DNA of 64,000 nucleotides from Sphingomonas panni (GTDB taxonomy: Bacteria > Pseudomonadota > Alphaproteobacteria > Sphingomonadales > Sphingomonadaceae), in contig NZ_JAKREU010000001.1 of NCBI RefSeq assembly GCF_022664435.1, forward strand, positions 682,001-746,000, written 5' to 3'. Both the position numbers and the translations under genes were made by a program. Positions 44,460 to 51,917 of the stretch are shown piece by piece (position 1 is the stretch's first letter; each line of letters begins with the position of its first letter). The notes under the pieces were generated by a model. The model had not been told where the DNA came from, did no database searches, and was given only the letters and a program-made list of their open reading frames with translations.

Positions 44460-44551
44460 CGTACCCCGGCGAAGGCCGGGGTCCAGTTACGGAACGCAAC
44501 TGGTTATCCACAGCCGTTCCCCAACTGGACCCCGGCCTTCGCCGGGGTACG
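44460..44551. repeat. Palindromic repeat element (family A) with a DnaA box in its loop
   Basis: Arms 44460-44495 and 44516-44551 (36 nt each) are inverted repeats identical at 34 positions. The 20-nt loop holds the perfect DnaA box TTATCCACA. It fills most of the gap between aroE and coaE. Confidence 0.9.
44504..44512 (+). other. DnaA box 6 (in hairpin loop)
   Basis: Perfect TTATCCACA in the loop of a long palindrome between aroE and coaE. Confidence 0.6.
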
Positions 44552-44575
44552 CGATCGGCGGAGGGCATTGGATCA

Positions 44576-45172
44576 ATGACCCACATCCTCGGCCTCACCG
44601 GATCGATCGGCATGGGCAAGTCGACGGTCGCCCGGATGTTTCGCGACCTGAACGTCCCGGTATTCGACGCCGACGCCACCGTCCACGCCCTGCAAGGACC
44701 GAACGGCGCCCTGCTCCCCGCGATCGAGGCCGCCTTCCCCGGCACCACCGGCCCGAACGGCGTCGACCGGCCGCGCTTGCGCGACCGGATCTTCAACGAT
44801 CCCGACGCGCGCCGCCGCCTCGAATCGATCGTCCATCCCGCCGTCGCGACCGAACGGCAACGCTTCCTCGCCGCCCATGCCGACGCACCCCTCGTCGTCC
44901 TCGACGTCCCGCTGCTGTTCGAGACCGGTGGCGACTCACGCTGCGACTCCGTGGCGGTCGTCTCCGCTGCCGCCGCAGTACAGCGCGCCCGCGTCCTCGC
45001 CCGGCCCGGCATGACCGAATCGGCCTTTGCCGCGATCCTCGCCACCCAGCTGCCCGACGCCGAAAAACGCGCCCGTGCCCAACATGTTATCCACAGCGAT
45101 ACGACACTCGCCGCGACGCAGGCGCAGGTCGCCGCGCTGGTCGCTTGCATGGGGGCACGCGAAGGCGGATAA
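44576..45172 (+). CDS. coaE: Dephospho-CoA kinase
   Basis: 198-aa kinase for the last step of coenzyme A synthesis. The P-loop is ILGLTGSIGMGKSTVA, with VFDADATVHAL and the LID-like VLDVPLLFETGG. Start ATG 44576, just after a palindromic repeat. It runs into dnaQ, which begins 8 nt later; aroE-coaE-dnaQ is a typical alphaproteobacterial order. A DnaA box lies near the 3' end. Confidence 0.95.
   Translation: MTHILGLTGSIGMGKSTVARMFRDLNVPVFDADATVHALQGPNGALLPAIEAAFPGTTGPNGVDRPRLRDRIFNDPDARRRLESIVHPAVATERQRFLAAHADAPLVVLDVPLLFETGGDSRCDSVAVVSAAAAVQRARVLARPGMTESAFAAILATQLPDAEKRARAQHVIHSDTTLAATQAQVAALVACMGAREGG
45087..45095 (+). other. DnaA box 7
   Basis: Perfect TTATCCACA near the 3' end of coaE, last of the seven same-orientation boxes. 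Confidence 0.6.
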
Positions 45173-45179
45173 GGTGGGA

Positions 45180-45866
45180 ATGCGTGAAATCGTGTTCGAT
45201 ACCGAAACTACCGGCTTCAAATTTTCGGAAGGCGACCGGCTGGTCGAAATCGGATGTGTCGAACTGGTCAACCGGGTCGAAACCGGTGCCACCTTTCACC
45301 GCTACTTCAATCCCGGCCGTCCGATGCCGAAGGAAGCGGAGGCGGTGCACGGCCTGTCCGACGTTTTCCTCGCCGACAAGCCGGCCTTCCATACCGCGAT
45401 CGACGAGCTGCTCGACTTTCTCGGCGACAGCCCGCTGATCGCGCATAACGCCAGTTTCGACTTCGGCTTCCTGAACGGCGAACTGGGCGCGGCGAAACGC
45501 GATCCGATCAGCCTGACGCGCATGGTCGACACACTAGCCATCGCGCGCAGCCGCCATCCCGGTGCCAAGCATACGCTGGATGCGCTGTGCGTCCGTTTCG
45601 GCATCGACCGCAGCCGCCGCGTGCTGCACGGCGCACTGCTCGACGCGCAGCTCCTGTCGCAGGTCTATGTCGAATTGATGGGCGGTCGCCAGATCGGCTT
45701 CGGCCTCGACGCAGCCCCGGCGGAGGTCGCCGATACGGTGGAGATCGTCGCCCCCTCGCGCGTCCGCCCGCCGCGCCAGTTTTCGGCCAGCGAGGCCGAA
45801 CTCGCCGTCCACGCCGCGTTCGTCGGCACGTTGAAGGACCCGTTATGGGGCCAGTCGCCGACCTGA
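45180..45866 (+). CDS. dnaQ: DNA polymerase III epsilon subunit (3'-5' exonuclease)
   Basis: 228-aa proofreading subunit of the replicative polymerase. DEDDh motifs are visible: IVFDTETTGF (Exo I), LIAHNASFDFGFLN (Exo II) and HGALLDAQLLSQVYVELMGG (Exo III). ATG 45180 follows coaE by 7 nt. Its position next to coaE close to oriC is conserved in alphaproteobacteria. Confidence 0.96.
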   Translation: MREIVFDTETTGFKFSEGDRLVEIGCVELVNRVETGATFHRYFNPGRPMPKEAEAVHGLSDVFLADKPAFHTAIDELLDFLGDSPLIAHNASFDFGFLNGELGAAKRDPISLTRMVDTLAIARSRHPGAKHTLDALCVRFGIDRSRRVLHGALLDAQLLSQVYVELMGGRQIGFGLDAAPAEVADTVEIVAPSRVRPPRQFSASEAELAVHAAFVGTLKDPLWGQSPT

Positions 45867-45924
45867 GGCGTTGACAACACCCGCTTTGAGCGGCTCTCAC
45901 GATTTCACAATGACGGAGGATTAC

Positions 45925-46524
45925 ATGGACATCCGGGTTTCGGGGCACCAGGTCGACACCGGGGACGCGCTGAAGGAGATGGTCCAGGAGCGACTCCAGG
46001 GCATCGCCGACAAATATTTCCAGCGCGCGATTTCGGCGACCGCGACGTTCAGCAAGGGTCCGCACGATAACGGCTTCGTGTGCGACATCGTCTGCCACGT
46101 GACCCAGGGCCTTGTCCTCAAAGGCCATAACACCGGACAGGAAGCGCAGGGCGCGTTCGTCGGTGCCGCGGACAAGATCGAAAAGCAGCTGCGCCGCTAC
46201 ACCCGCCGCCTGAAGGATCGCAACGCGGCACAGGTCGTGGCGATGAACGAGGCCGGCGGCTATGACAACGGCTTCGACAACGCCGGCTATACCGTGTTCG
46301 GCGGCGGCGAGCAGGAAGAAGAAGAGGTCGCCGACGCCCCGCTCATCATCGCCGAAACCCGGGTCGACGTGCCCGATGCCAGCGTGTCCGACGCGGTGAT
46401 GATGCTCGACCTGCGCAACACCAACGCGCTGCTGTTCAAGAACAGCGGCACCGGATCGTTCAACATGGTCTATCGCCGGCATGACGGCACGATCGGCTGG
46501 GTCGAACCCAATCGCGCGGCCTGA
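45925..46524 (+). CDS. hpf: Ribosome hibernation promoting factor (long form)
   Basis: 199-aa HPF that dimerises idle 70S ribosomes. The N-terminal ribosome-binding domain (DIRVSGHQVDTGDALKEMVQERL, KGHNTGQEAQGAFVGAADKIEKQLRRYTRRLKD) is joined by an acidic linker (EQEEEEVAD) to the C-terminal dimer domain (NALLFKNSGTGSFNMVYRRHDGTIGWVEP). Strong GGAGGA before ATG 45925; an ATG at 45871 is in frame but lies behind no ribosome-binding site. Followed at once by ptsN, a common pairing. Confidence 0.95.
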   Translation: MDIRVSGHQVDTGDALKEMVQERLQGIADKYFQRAISATATFSKGPHDNGFVCDIVCHVTQGLVLKGHNTGQEAQGAFVGAADKIEKQLRRYTRRLKDRNAAQVVAMNEAGGYDNGFDNAGYTVFGGGEQEEEEVADAPLIIAETRVDVPDASVSDAVMMLDLRNTNALLFKNSGTGSFNMVYRRHDGTIGWVEPNRAA

Positions 46525-46525
46525 C

Positions 46526-46990
46526 TTGTACGATTTCCATGATCTCGTAACGTCCGAAACGGTGCTGGCGGAGGTTTCCGCCGGCGCCCGCAAGGGATTG
46601 TTCGCGCATATCGCCTCCGTCGCCGAACAGGTGGCGGGGGTCGATGCGAAGCTGGTGTGCGACCGGATGGTCGACCGCGAAAAACTTGGCACGACCGCGT
46701 TCGGCGGGGGGATCGCCATTCCCCATGCCCGGATCGAATGCCCGCGCGTGTTCGGGGTCTTCGTCCGGCTCGCTCGCCCGATCGATTTCGCGGCGGTCGA
46801 CGAACTGCCCGTCGACCTGATCTTCGCGCTGGTGTCGCCGCCCCAGGCGGGCAGCGATCATCTGAAGGCGCTGGCGCGGGTGTCGCGCGCGCTGCGCGAT
46901 GCGGCGTTCCGCGCGAAGCTGCGCGGGGCCGGATCGGCCGACGCGCTTTATGCATTGCTGTCGGGTGTCGAGGCGCGTGACGCAGCCTGA
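46526..46990 (+). CDS. ptsN: PTS IIA-like nitrogen regulatory protein
   Basis: 154-aa EIIA(Ntr) protein of the nitrogen phosphotransferase system, a phospho-signal carrier that acts on K+ transport, metabolism and stress. The phospho-His is in FGGGIAIPHARIE; LIFALVSPPQAGSDHLKALA and LRDAAFRAKLRGAGSADALYALL are family parts. The proposed start is TTG at 46526, which gives MYDFHDLVTSETV, starting 2 nt after the hpf stop; no other start between the hpf stop and the fold exists. Overlaps the next gene by 14 nt. Confidence 0.88.
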   Translation: MYDFHDLVTSETVLAEVSAGARKGLFAHIASVAEQVAGVDAKLVCDRMVDREKLGTTAFGGGIAIPHARIECPRVFGVFVRLARPIDFAAVDELPVDLIFALVSPPQAGSDHLKALARVSRALRDAAFRAKLRGAGSADALYALLSGVEARDAA

Positions 46991-47441
46991 CGTGCCGGCC
47001 GGCGAGGCGGCGCATTTCCGGGCATTGGAGGCACTCTATGCCGCCGCCCCGATCAACCGCCTGTTCGATTCCCGCCTCGAAATCGTCGAGGCCGGCGTGG
47101 CGCGTATCCATTTCACCATCGACGAACGCCACTTCCATGCCGCCGGCGCGGCGCATGGCACGACCTATTTCAAGATGCTCGACGATGCCGCCTTCTACGC
47201 CGCCAACAGCCTTGTCACCGACCGTTTCCTGCTGACCACCGCGTTCAACCTGCTGCTGCAACGGCCGCTGGGGCCGGGTCGGGTCGTCGCCGAAGGGCGC
47301 TGGGTATCGGGCAGGCGGCGCGTATTCATCGCCGACGCGCATCTGATCGATGCCGAAGGCGAGGAAGCGGCACGCGGCACGGGCACATTCATGAAGAGCC
47401 GCATCCCCCTCGCCACCCTGCCCGGCTATTCCGCACGGTGA
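46977..47441 (+). CDS. PaaI family hotdog thioesterase
   Basis: 154-aa hotdog-fold acyl-CoA thioesterase. Family parts: HFTIDERHFHAAGAAHGTTYFKMLDDAAFYAANSLV, FLLTTAFNLLLQRPL, VAEGRWVSGRRRVFIADAHL. The HGTTYFKMLDD stretch contains the catalytic region (H and D). GTG 46977 is the start and it overlaps ptsN; the stop overlaps the next GTG. It hydrolyses an acyl-CoA or aryl-CoA thioester that cannot be named. Confidence 0.87.
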   Translation: MTQPDVPAGEAAHFRALEALYAAAPINRLFDSRLEIVEAGVARIHFTIDERHFHAAGAAHGTTYFKMLDDAAFYAANSLVTDRFLLTTAFNLLLQRPLGPGRVVAEGRWVSGRRRVFIADAHLIDAEGEEAARGTGTFMKSRIPLATLPGYSAR

Positions 47442-47773
47442 ACGACTGGCCGACGGCGCTGCGCGTCAACGCCTTCACGCGCGCGGTCGAGGCAGCGGGT
47501 GGCAGCGCCATGGTGCTGGCGCGCGGCGACCGGGATTCGGGCGTCGTCCTGCTGCTCGCGATCGACCGCGACGGCACCGCCCGGCTGCTGGAACGCGAAC
47601 GCGACCTTGACGGACACAGCCGTGTCATCCACCGCAAACCCGATCTTGTGGCAGAGCGCGACCTGACCCCCTATTGGCAGGAACGACGGGAACGCGATCC
47701 CGATCTGTGGGTGGTGGAGGCGATCGTCGCACGCCCCGAACCGCTCGCCGCTGAAACCCTGTGGGCCGATTGA
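47438..47773 (+). CDS. DUF1491 family protein
   Basis: 111-aa protein starting at GTG 47438, overlapping the thioesterase stop (GTGA). It shows WPTALRVNAFTRAVEAAGGSAMVLARGDRDSGVVLLLAIDRDG, LLERERDLDGHSRVI and DPDLWVVEAIVARPEPL, which is the DUF1491 pattern of alphaproteobacteria. Function is unknown. It is the last gene of the hpf-ptsN-thioesterase-DUF1491 run. Confidence 0.82.
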   Translation: MNDWPTALRVNAFTRAVEAAGGSAMVLARGDRDSGVVLLLAIDRDGTARLLERERDLDGHSRVIHRKPDLVAERDLTPYWQERRERDPDLWVVEAIVARPEPLAAETLWAD

Positions 47774-47870
47774 CCCTGCGACTCGGGAGCCGGTAAGCGC
47801 CGTGCATCGGACAAGAAGCGCTGGACCGGTCGTGTTGGGACAGGTGGCGCAGTCGGGGGGCAGGCGTCAG

Positions 47871-47886
47871 CGTTCCACGTGGAACG
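47871..47886. other. parS-like site 5
   Basis: CGTTCCACGTGGAACG, a perfect 16-bp palindrome with the parS core TTCCACGTGGAA; only the end bases differ from consensus. Intergenic, about 38 bp before the cell-wall hydrolase gene and 14 kb from parB. Confidence 0.8.
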
Positions 47887-47924
47887 TGTTCTGACACGGG
47901 TTCACCGCAAGCTAGTGACGACGC

Positions 47925-48560
47925 ATGAAGCTGCGCTTCCCCATGGTGGTGCTTGCCGCCATGACCCTGTTCGCCGGAATGCCCGCCGCCGTGTCGGCGG
48001 AGGAAGCCTCGCCCGGCTCCGTCACCAACCTGTCGACCCCGGCGAAGGTTCCCGTCCGCTTCGCCCCGCCACAGGAAATCGTGCAGGATATCGCGGCAAA
48101 GCCCGCCCCGGTCGCCGATGCGACGGACGAAGCGGAGAGCGACGCCGATTACGCCACCCTCGCTGCCGCTGTCGCGGCCCAGCCCGCCACGATCGACGAC
48201 GAGGAACTCAACTGCGTCGCCATCGGCGTCTATTATGAATCGAAGGGCGAGCCGCTGACCGGCCAGCTCGCCGTCGCCGACGTCATCCTCAACCGCGCCA
48301 GCTCGGGCCGCTTTCCGCCCTCGGCCTGCGGCGTACTGACCCAGCGCAGCCAGTTCTCGTTCGTGCGCGGCGGCCGCCTGCCGACTGTCGATACCAGCCG
48401 CCCGGCCTGGAAGACCGCCGTCGCCATCGCGCGCATCGCCCGCGACGACCTGTGGAAAAGTCCGGCAAAGGGCGCGCTCTTCTTCCACGCCCGCCGCGTC
48501 AGCCCGAACTGGGGCAAGACCCGCGTCGCCTCGCTCGGCAACCACATCTTCTATCGCTAA
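47925..48560 (+). CDS. Cell wall hydrolase (SleB family)
   Basis: 211-aa exported enzyme. Signal peptide LAAMTLFAGMPAAVSAEE, a low-complexity Ala/Pro linker (about 35-85), then the hydrolase_2 (SleB/CwlJ) catalytic domain: NCVAIGVYYESKGEPLTGQLAVADVILNR (Glu active site in YYESKGEP) and FHARRVSPNW. It cleaves peptidoglycan. A parS-like palindrome sits in its 5' region. Ends 47 bp before mmcB. Confidence 0.9.
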   Translation: MKLRFPMVVLAAMTLFAGMPAAVSAEEASPGSVTNLSTPAKVPVRFAPPQEIVQDIAAKPAPVADATDEAESDADYATLAAAVAAQPATIDDEELNCVAIGVYYESKGEPLTGQLAVADVILNRASSGRFPPSACGVLTQRSQFSFVRGGRLPTVDTSRPAWKTAVAIARIARDDLWKSPAKGALFFHARRVSPNWGKTRVASLGNHIFYR

Positions 48561-48580
48561 GCCGCAACACGCTTCCCTTG

Positions 48581-48595
48581 TTCGTGTAATGTTCC
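48581..48595 (+). promoter_or_regulatory. SOS box (LexA site) of mmcB
   Basis: GTTC-GTGTAAT-GTTC, the direct-repeat GTTC-N7-GTTC consensus of alphaproteobacterial LexA. It lies 12 bp before the mmcB start codon. Confidence 0.75.
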
Positions 48596-48607
48596 TATAC
48601 TGCGCCG

Positions 48608-49105
48608 ATGGCCAGTATCGCTCTCGGTGCCCAACCTCCCGCCCCCGACACCCATCCGCTTATCGCTGCCGAAGTCGCGCGTGGCGTCACGCGCATGTTG
48701 CTCGCCCATGATCTGACCGCGATGGCCGAGGTGCCACTCGACGGCGGGCGGCGTGCCGACCTGATGGCGCTGGACGCGCGCGGGCAGATCGTGATCGTGG
48801 AGATCAAGGTATCGCGCGCCGACCTGCTCGGCGACGGCAAATGGACCGATTATCTCGGGCATTGCGACCGCTATTTCTGGGCGGTCCCGGCCGGGTTCGA
48901 CGTGACGCCGCTGTCGGGTGAAGCCTTCCTCCCCGACCGCACCGGGATCATCGTCGCCGACCGCTATGAAGCGACGATCCTGCGGGAGGCATCGACCACC
49001 CCCCTGCCCGCCCATGTCCGCAAGCGCTGCACCCTGGCCTTTGCCCGTCGCGCCGCCCGCCGCCTGATCGGCGCGGTCGACCCCGAAGCGATCCAGGGAT
49101 TCTAG
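48608..49105 (+). CDS. mmcB: MmcB family DNA repair protein
   Basis: 165-aa protein of the DUF1052/MmcB family. In Caulobacter MmcB is a LexA-controlled protein needed for resistance to mitomycin C (established). Here the nuclease-like core is GGRRADLMALDARGQIVIVEIKVSRADLLGDGKWTDYLGHCDRYFWAVPAGF (E-I-K of a PD-(D/E)xK fold). A GTTC-N7-GTTC site directly upstream supports SOS control. Single-gene unit. Confidence 0.92.
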   Translation: MASIALGAQPPAPDTHPLIAAEVARGVTRMLLAHDLTAMAEVPLDGGRRADLMALDARGQIVIVEIKVSRADLLGDGKWTDYLGHCDRYFWAVPAGFDVTPLSGEAFLPDRTGIIVADRYEATILREASTTPLPAHVRKRCTLAFARRAARRLIGAVDPEAIQGF

Positions 49106-49106
49106 C

Positions 49107-49146
49107 CCCCCGTTCGGTTCGAGCAGCTTCGAGCCTGTCGAGAAGC
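49107..49146. repeat. Short intergenic repeat with TTCGAGCCTGTCGAGAAG
   Basis: The gap between mmcB and the TIGR02186 gene holds CGTTCGGTTCGAGCAGCTTC and TCGAGCCTGTCGAGAAGCG, resembling a short dispersed repeat common in sphingomonads. It contains small inverted repeats (TTCGAGC/GCTTCGA). Only one copy was seen here. Confidence 0.4.
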
Positions 49147-49175
49147 GCCCGTTAAGAACCCCTCCGAATTGTTGC

Positions 49176-49937
49176 CTAGAACCGCCGCCACAGTGCACCG
49201 GCGGCCCAACCGAAGCCGACCGACAGCAGCACCGCCGCCAATCCGTACCAGACCGACGCCCGGTTCGCGGCCAGTGCCACGAACCGCTCGAACCCCGACT
49301 TGCGGATCTCGATATCGCGCACCGCCGCCGCCAGCACGCGCCCGTCGCGGATCAGGAAGGTTTCGGCGGTGAACTTGCCGACCGGCACCCGCGCGGGAAT
49401 CGTGATCGCGGCGCGGTACAGCACGTCGTCGGTGATCTCGACCGCCCCCGGCGTCTCGCGATAAAGCCCGGCCCGCTCGCGCAGCGCCACGAACCCCTTG
49501 GCAAAGCGCGCCTGGTCCTCCGCCGACGTGCCGGCCGCGGGCGACAATTGCAGGCTGTCGAGACCGAGTTCATAGATCGCCCGCGTCCGTTCATCGACCA
49601 TCCGCTCGATCGGGCGGGCCGATGCGATGGCGTAGAAGGACGGCGCGGAGCGATAGCGCATCCGGTCGGCATTGACCCAGATGCCGGCCACCTTTTCCTT
49701 CTCGCGGACCACGATCGATTCGGGCGGCCCCTTGACCACCACGACGATCTCCGCCGGCCGGTCCCCCTGCGGCACCCGCCCGCCGGGATAGAGGATCGCG
49801 CCGAACAGCAGCAGTTCCGCGCCGGTGAAGGAATAGGCGATCTGCACGTCGCGGGTCGACACGTCGGGCACCAGCACCGGGGCCGCCGCCGCCATCGTCA
49901 ACGGCGCGAGCAGCGCGAGGGCGACTGCCCGCCTCAT
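49176..49937 (-). CDS. TIGR02186 family membrane protein
   Basis: 253-aa predicted exported protein with signal LALLAPLTMAAAAPVL and one C-terminal membrane helix (WYGLAAVLLSVGFGWAAGALW). The middle part is beta-rich (LLLFGAILYPGG, AEIVVVVKGPPESIVVREKEKVAGIWVNADRM, FYAIASARPIERMVDE), matching TIGR02186, a family that often lies beside TauE/SafE exporters. Function unknown. ATG 49937 overlaps the exporter stop (ATGA). Confidence 0.88.
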   Translation of the reverse strand: MRRAVALALLAPLTMAAAAPVLVPDVSTRDVQIAYSFTGAELLLFGAILYPGGRVPQGDRPAEIVVVVKGPPESIVVREKEKVAGIWVNADRMRYRSAPSFYAIASARPIERMVDERTRAIYELGLDSLQLSPAAGTSAEDQARFAKGFVALRERAGLYRETPGAVEITDDVLYRAAITIPARVPVGKFTAETFLIRDGRVLAAAVRDIEIRKSGFERFVALAANRASVWYGLAAVLLSVGFGWAAGALWRRF

Positions 49938-50848
49938 GCCGGCTGCACCGTATAGATGTCGTCGGGCCGCCAACCGAGGCCCAGCGCCATGCGGAACGCC
50001 ACGACCAGCACGATGATGGCCAGTGCTAGGCGAAGATATTCCGGCTTGGCCTTTTGCGCGAACCGCGCACCGATCTGCGCACCGGTCACCGATCCGATCA
50101 GCAGCAGCACCGCCAGCACGATATCGACCGCCTTGGTCGTCAGCGCATGGACCATCGTCGCCGCGGCGGTGACGAACAGGATCTGGAACAGCGACGTGCC
50201 GACCACCACCCGCGTCCCCATGCCCAGCAGGTACAGCATGGCAGGCACCAGGATGAACCCGCCGCCGACCCCCAGCAGCACGGTCAGCATCCCCGTCGCA
50301 AAGCCCAGCAGCAGCGGGGCCAGCGGCGAAATATACAGCCCCGACGCATAGAATCGCCAGCGAAGCGGCAGCGCGGCCACCAGCGGATGATGCCGCCGCC
50401 GCGCCGCCCGGGGCGGGATCGCGCCGCGCAGCACCCGTACCGCGCCGATCGCTTCCTTCAGCATCAATCCGCCGATCGATCCCAGCATCACGACGTACAG
50501 GATGGCGATGACGGTATCGATCTGCCCGCTCGCTTGGAGCAGGCGGAACACCCCTGCCCCCGCGACCGACCCCAGCACGCCGCCGGCGACCAGCACCCAT
50601 CCCATGCGGAAATCGACCCCGCCGCGCCGCAGATGCGCGAACACCCCCGACACGCTCGCCCCCGTCACCTGGCTGGCGGCGGAGGCGGCGGCGACGGTCG
50701 GCGGGATGCCGTAGAAGATCAGCAGCGGCGTCGTCAGGAACCCGCCGCCGACGCCGAACATGCCCGACAGGAACCCCACCCCGCCGCCCAGCAGCACGAT
50801 GACCAGCGCGTTGACCGACAGGTTGGCGATGGGGAGGTACAGGTCCAT
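49934..50848 (-). CDS. TauE/SafE family sulfite/sulfonate exporter
   Basis: 304-aa inner-membrane protein with eight or nine helices. Family signature is GGGVGFLSGMFGVGGGFLTTPLLIFYGIPPTVA near the N-terminus and a second copy LGVGGGFILVPAMLYLLGM in the middle, the two GxGG motifs of TSUP proteins. Probably exports a sulfur oxyanion or carboxylate. Coupled to the TIGR02186 gene; 46 bp downstream of the barrel gene of the NfrB-like group. Confidence 0.9.
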   Translation of the reverse strand: MDLYLPIANLSVNALVIVLLGGGVGFLSGMFGVGGGFLTTPLLIFYGIPPTVAAASAASQVTGASVSGVFAHLRRGGVDFRMGWVLVAGGVLGSVAGAGVFRLLQASGQIDTVIAILYVVMLGSIGGLMLKEAIGAVRVLRGAIPPRAARRRHHPLVAALPLRWRFYASGLYISPLAPLLLGFATGMLTVLLGVGGGFILVPAMLYLLGMGTRVVVGTSLFQILFVTAAATMVHALTTKAVDIVLAVLLLIGSVTGAQIGARFAQKAKPEYLRLALAIIVLVVAFRMALGLGWRPDDIYTVQPA

Positions 50849-50894
50849 GGCCGCCCCGGTTACCGCGTTCGGCGATAACGTGCCACCCGCCGGT

Positions 50895-51917
50895 TCAAAA
50901 GTCGCTGCCGATGGTCAGCGCCGGGCCAGATCCCGGCGCGGCGGTCCCGCCGATCCGTTGCCGCCAGTCGAGCGACAGCCGCACCGCGCCCTGCCCCACC
51001 GGCACCGCCGCGACGGCGGAAGGGCCGACATCGATCCGGGCGCCGTCCCGCTGCGCCGCGCCCCAGCCGCCGATACCGAACCGCAGCGCCATCGGTCCCG
51101 TCTTCGCAACCGGATGCAGCACCCTGGCCGCACCATCGGCATAGGGCTCGACACCCGTCCGCACGACCGCACCGGCCTGGCCATAGGCTTCGAGCGCGAA
51201 CCTGCCCGGCAGCGGCCGGCCGATCCCGGCGATCAGGCCCATGCCGGTTCCGCTCCGCCCGCGATCGAGCCCCATGCGCCGCTCCACGACCAGCGCGATC
51301 GGCGCGTGCCGCGGACGCCATTCGACGCCCAGCGCCGCCTCCCGTCCCGTTCCGGCCAGGGGGGTCGCGACTCGCGCCGCCACGGCCGCACGGCCATCCT
51401 GCGTCACCGGCATCCGCACCCGCATCCCCGCCTGCCCACCGCCCAGCTGGACCGGACCGCCTGTCGCGGCACCCGGCCGGGCCAGCGCCCAGATGCTGAC
51501 CATCATGCGCGGGCCGGACGCGGGCGGCAGCGGCGACGACAGGATCGGCGCGGCGGGGTGTTCCACCGGCCGCGCCGAATCGAACCCGACCAGATTCAGC
51601 AGGGCCAGCCGCACCCGGTCCGAATCGGCCGTGACGGCAGTAGCATCGCGCGCCGCCCGCATTACCGGTCGCCGCACGGGTGCCGCCGTCGCCCGAACGG
51701 CGACCGGCGGCGCAAGGGCGCGGCGCGGCGCGGCAACCCGTGGACCGATGGCGGCGGCAGGCCGCACCATCGCTGCCCCCTGCCCCACCGGCAGCACGAT
51801 CCGCACCCAGCGCTCCGGCGGCACCCCCTGTGGCCAGAGCCATGCGACCCGCATCCCGACCCAGCCGATGGTGACCATCGCCAGGAACCGCAGCGGACGC
51901 CCCCGCGCCGGGGTCAT
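50895..51917 (-). CDS. Predicted outer-membrane barrel protein linked to an NfrB-like glycosyltransferase
   Basis: 340-aa protein: a membrane/signal segment (FLAMVTIGWVGMRVAWLW, about residues 11-28), a Pro/Ala/Arg linker, and a C-terminal 200 residues of short amphipathic strands and Gly-rich turns (GMRVRMPVTQDGRAAVAARV, RFALEAYGQAGAVVRTGVEP, GAVRLSLDWRQRIGG) ending in SDF, like outer-membrane barrels. The ATG overlaps the glycosyltransferase stop (ATGA). By context it resembles the barrel part of NfrA (phage N4 receptor), but much shorter. No family recognised from sequence alone. Confidence 0.7.
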   Translation of the reverse strand: MTPARGRPLRFLAMVTIGWVGMRVAWLWPQGVPPERWVRIVLPVGQGAAMVRPAAAIGPRVAAPRRALAPPVAVRATAAPVRRPVMRAARDATAVTADSDRVRLALLNLVGFDSARPVEHPAAPILSSPLPPASGPRMMVSIWALARPGAATGGPVQLGGGQAGMRVRMPVTQDGRAAVAARVATPLAGTGREAALGVEWRPRHAPIALVVERRMGLDRGRSGTGMGLIAGIGRPLPGRFALEAYGQAGAVVRTGVEPYADGAARVLHPVAKTGPMALRFGIGGWGAAQRDGARIDVGPSAVAAVPVGQGAVRLSLDWRQRIGGTAAPGSGPALTIGSDF

